NCBI GenBank assembly: GCA_025677815.1
Contig: JAIXMP010000004.1
Location: 124,001-188,000, forward strand
Length of the DNA stretch: 64,000 nucleotides
Reading direction: 5' to 3'
Source: Phascolomyces articulosus
Lineage: Eukaryota; Mucoromycota; Mucoromycetes; Mucorales; Lichtheimiaceae
Shown here: positions 59,971-64,000 of the stretch, piece by piece
Layout of the letters: each line of letters starts with the position of its first letter
Numbering within the stretch: position 1 is the first letter of the stretch
Position numbers and translations under genes: made by a program
The notes under the pieces: generated by a model
What the model was told of the DNA's origin: nothing
The model's database searches: none
Seen by the model: only the letters and a program-made list of their open reading frames with translations

Positions 59971-62900
59971 ATGGGTGGTGATAATACTACTATAGCTAAA
60001 GCTACAACAGGAACAACAATTACTACTACTTCTACGAATAGTACGACTCAACAATGTGCACCTGTACAAGATAATAATCATTCTAAAAAACATCGTCCCA
60101 AACCCAAACGAAAACAAAAATCTGATAAACCTTCTAGTTCAACCGATTCCACAGCTGCTATTACTGGTACTGTTGTTGCAGCAACAGCAGAAGGTAGTAG
60201 CGATCCAAAGAGTAATGCTACAAAAAAACCACGACGCCCTCGTAAAAATAATAATAATAACAACAGCAATAAGCCCAATGAACAACAGCTACAACAGAAG
60301 GAATCGATAACAAAAGATCAGAAGGATCAGTCTGTTAATCAAGGAGATCAACAGCAAGTGGATAATGCTGAAAAGAAAAGAAAACAGCAACGTAATCGTC
60401 AACAACGTCGTAATAATAGCAACACCAATGCGAATGGCGAAGCAGCTACAACACCTGCTCGACGAAATCCAAAGTTTACAAAGAATCGTTCTCAGGGTCA
60501 ACTTACCGAAGATCATGGTGGTGAGAACGAAGGTGACGAAACACACACTGGACAACATCAACCATCATCATCCAACCGAGACAAGGGCAAACGACCCAGA
60601 CGGAGAGGAGGTGAAGGCAAAAAGAAAATTGATCCAAATGATTTGGCAAGTAGTCTCGCACAAGATCTAAGAACCGCATCTTATGAATGTATGGTGTGTT
60701 GGGATGTGGTTCGTCAAGGACATCAAACATGGTCTTGCGATTGCTGCTGGGCTGTTTTCCATTTATCTTGTATTAAACAATGGGCTAGCAAATCATTAAA
60801 AGGTATGAAAAAAAGACAGGATAAATACATTAAGCTAAGGCTGACATTGTTTTCTATTGATACTCATCCTTTTTCTTTTTTTTCTTTTTTTGATATATTA
60901 TTAGAAACTGAAACAAATAAACCTATTACAGCATGGAGATGCCCAGGTTGTCAGCATACACGAAAGGCCATACCTAAAGATTACATTTGTTTTTGTGGAA
61001 AAGAACGTAATCCTGATCAAAGCAGATATTTAACACCTCATTCTTGTGGTCAATTATGTAAAAAGAGTCGAAATTGTCCTCATGAATGTACTTTGTAAGT
61101 AAAAAGAACATATACTATTGAGGGAGGAAAAACAGTTGGATAAGGTAGAACGTGGTTAGAATTGTATCATTGATCTATCATTTTTTAAATGGTGATGTGT
61201 ATATTTTAGACCCTGTCATCCAGGACCCTGTCCACCATGTAATGCCATGGGTCCAACAATGTTTTGTTTTTGTGGTGAACATTCTCGTCAAGCCCGTTGT
61301 GTTGATACGGATTATACAGTACGAGGATATTCATGTGAAGAAACATGTAATGAATTACTTGGATGTGAAAAACATTATTGTGAGGATAAATGTCACTTGG
61401 GCTTATGTAAGCCATGTCCAATTCAAGAAGATCAAATGTGTTATTGTGGAAAAGAAGAGCGTAAGGCAACATGCGGTAGTGGACACGGAATTGTGAGCGG
61501 CGACCATATTGGTTATTATGGATGTGAAGATATTTGTAATAGGTAAGGAGGGTGGATTATTAAAAAAAAAGCAAAGAAGGAGGGTTATTCCATGTAGTAT
61601 ATATATAGTACTTTGCTGACATGAATAATTTTAATTTCTACAGACCATTTGCATGTGGTCAACATCGCTGTCAGAAGAAATGTCATCCTCAAGATAGTCA
61701 ACCAGTGATCTGTCCATACGATCCAGCCATTGTTACCACCTGTCCATGCGGATCAACAAGTATTACATCTTTATTGGATGGTGTAAATAGATCCTCTTGT
61801 ACAGATTCTATACCAACGTGCACATCTACGTGCGCAAAACAATTACCATGTGGGCATACCTGCAATCAAACATGCCATTTGGGCGATTGTCCTCCATGCG
61901 AAGAATTGGTTCAAGTCCCTTGTCGATGCCGTTCTTCTACTTTCCAAGCAACATGTGCCAGCGTTTGTGAAGCAGCGGGTGGCGAACCACCTTTGTGTGA
62001 CAAAATCTGTCGTTCCATGCGTAATTGTGGTCGACATCAATGTAAAATACAGTGTTGTCCTGCAAGCAAACAAAAGGGTATTAAAAAATCCGTACGTCAT
62101 GCAGGCACTGCGCACGATTGTCCAGAAATTTGTGGTCGTAAATTATCCTGCGGTATTCACGAGTGCAAAGAACCTTGCCATAAGGGCCGTTGTAAACCTT
62201 GTTTAGGTAAAAATCTCAAAAACAAAAACAGATTAAAGAATTACACACCTTTTCTAACTTTTTTTTTTGTTCTTATTATAGAAGCGACATTTGATGAAGT
62301 AACTTGTCATTGTGGACGAACACGATTGGAACCTCCAGTACGCTGCGGCACTAAATTGCCCCCATGCCCTCATTCATGTATTCGCGAAGCATCTTGTGGA
62401 CACGTGCGACTAGTGCAGCATCCTTGTCATGCAGACAGTGAACCGTGCCCACCGTGTGTCATGTTAGTGGCACGAAAATGCGTTTGTGGCAAAACTGAAC
62501 TCAAGAACGTACCATGTTATCGAGAATCGCCTCGTTGCGGTCGTATTTGTGAAAAACTGCTTGGATGTGGACGTCATCGATGTACAAAGACTTGCCATTC
62601 TGGACCCTGTCTTACCGAAGGAGAAGCGTGTGTTCAGCTTTGCGATGGTAAACGGACCAAGTGCGGTCATTCGTGTAATAACAAGTGTCATGGCGCTACC
62701 CCTTGTCCAGAAGACCAATCTTGTCAAACCATGATCCAAGTCGCATGTAAATGTGGTCAAAACGCACTCCAAGTACCGTGCAACGCCACTAAAGATTCAA
62801 ATGGGTCAAAGCGCGAGCTGAGCTGTAATGATTTTTGTGCCAAGGTGGAAAGAAATCGAAGACTTGCATCTGCCCTTGAAATTGAACGGGACTCAACCAG

Positions 62901-63930
62901 CGCTTCGCCATTAATCAATACCTCATCGGCCCATTCGCCAGGAACAGTAACAGGAGAAGATTCAATTCCGACATCAGACGAATTAGGTTACTATGACGAC
63001 ACTTTATGTGATTTCTATCTCGAGAATATCAGATGGTGTAAACAAACGGAATCCATGTTGATCGATTTTGTCAATGATCAAACAAAACAAGTTCTCCATT
63101 GTAAGCCTATGAAGAGCCATTTCCGGAAATTCATTCATCGATATAGTGTCCATTTTAATGTCGCTACGGAAGCCGTCGATCCTGAGCCTTATCGTAACGT
63201 TGTTATACGGAAAACTTTGGGTCGTACACGAATGCCCTCACCTTTATTGTCATTGGCTGCCCATCATCCTTCCATGAATCGTCCTCCACAACTAAATGCT
63301 CTGAAACAAGGAGCCTCCTCTGCACCTAAACAACCTGTCAATGCATTATGTCTTTCGGATCTAGCCTTTGGTCTCATCAAATCTGAATTAGATATGGAAT
63401 TAACAGCTGCTTTTGGTGATGATTTGAAATTTACATCAGAATGGTTAATGGACTCAGATGCCGTCCTAGTGATCCCGATTCTTGATCAATATCCAATAGA
63501 AGAAAAGGAAGAAATTGTTTGGTATTTAAAAAAGAAGGCCAAAGACAGTTTATCCACAAGTGGAAATGCAGCCCGTGTCGATTGTTGTTGGGTGGATAAG
63601 GAAGGAAGAATTACTTGGACGGAACGGAAAAATTTCCTTCAACAAAGTCAGGAAGATGAACAAGGACAACAGCAACAATCGTCATCATCTTCCAATAATA
63701 TTTTTGATGCCTTATCGTCTTCTTCGGATGAAGGCTGGATGCGCGTGGCCAAGAAGGAAGTTTCTACCGGAGATGCCTGGGATCAAGAACCCATTGTGAA
63801 GGAAAAAGCTACAACATCATCCACAACAACTACAGCATCACCATCTCCTCCTGTTGTCAATACAGCTACTGCTACTGCTGATATTGGTGGTGGAACATCC
63901 TCTGATGATTGGGAAGATCTTGGAAAATAA
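59971..63930 (+). CDS. NFX1/FAP1-type zinc-finger protein with R3H domain
   Basis: Five exons: 59971-60802, 60905-61094, 61210-61542, 61644-62206, 62282-63930. They give 1188 residues. The N-terminal 235 residues are disordered, Thr/Asn/Gln and basic. A PHD/RING-type C4HC3 finger (YECMVCWDVVRQGHQTWSCD, CCWAVFHLSCIKQWA, WRCPGCQ) follows at about 240-310. Then comes a long series of NF-X1 cysteine-rich repeats (CGQ-x(n)-C-H-x-G-x-C-x2-C type, such as LPCGHTCNQTCHLGDCPPC and LGCGRHRCTKTCHSGPC) to about residue 810. An R3H domain (about 890-950, HFRKFIHRYSVHF) binds single-stranded nucleic acid, and an RRM-like tail ends in low complexity. Yeast Fap1 binds FKBP12, and animal NFX1 is a transcriptional or post-transcriptional regulator with ubiquitin-ligase potential. 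Confidence 0.95.
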
Positions 63931-64000
63931 TAGAACATTTTATAACTACTCCAATTAAATAAATAAATAAAAATATCGAAAATTAATTCTTTTTATTCCA

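Overview
The window reads as a gene-bearing nuclear segment of an intron-rich, very AT-rich early-diverging fungus, most likely Mucoromycota (Mucorales-like). The reasons are short GT-AG introns (mostly 60-110 nt), long A/T and TA tracts in the spacers, Gln/His-rich low-complexity proteins, and animal-like genes that most Dikarya yeasts lack (an SMN protein with a YG box, a TMEM94-type P-type ATPase, a NOPCHAP1-type chaperone, an ssSPT microprotein). This placement is an inference from gene content. I rebuilt 15 intact genes exon by exon; every model closes in frame with GT-AG introns.

Layout. 1-4.6 kb: gene-poor. 4.6-7.1 kb: ACS/Dal5-type MFS transporter with a 4-nt microexon. 8.9-9.2 kb (-): small subunit of serine palmitoyltransferase. 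10.2-11.0 kb: ribosomal protein uS19 (RPS15), whose first coding exon is only ATG. 11.3-12.3 kb (-): an unrecognised secreted histidine-rich repeat protein in which each of five exons encodes one repeat. 13.0-19.2 kb: TMEM94-like ATPase, divergent from it. 20.7-23.5 kb: Zn2Cys6 regulator. 23.8-26.0 kb: a compact cluster of pterin carbinolamine dehydratase (-), SF3B5 (+) and NOPCHAP1-like (-). 26.9-28.2 kb: mitochondrial carrier. 28.7-30.1 kb (-): second Zn2Cys6 regulator. 34.5-37.7 kb: three-RRM protein with MLLE-like C-terminus (Rrm4-like).

39.5-45.1 kb is a decayed island. F-box/leucine-rich-like and zinc-ribbon-like reading frames are frameshifted and carry a nested LINE plus TA-flanked MITE, a second MITE, an LTR-like segment and a retroelement zinc-knuckle relic. 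A 93-bp repeat occurs in inverted copies on either side. 47.6-48.5 kb (-): RPS13/uS15, whose last intron has a U12-type donor. 49.6 kb: U6 snRNA-like pseudogene. 50.3-53.4 kb (-): OPT oligopeptide transporter. 53.4-58.65 kb: gene desert. 58.65-59.76 kb: SMN homologue. 59.97-63.93 kb: NFX1/FAP1-type zinc-finger protein.

The strongest candidate for something undescribed is the secreted His-rich tandem-exon repeat gene at 11285-12276. Several genes concern RNA metabolism (SMN, SF3B5, Rrm4-like, NOPCHAP1, RPS13, RPS15), but the order looks like ordinary eukaryotic scatter rather than a functional cluster.
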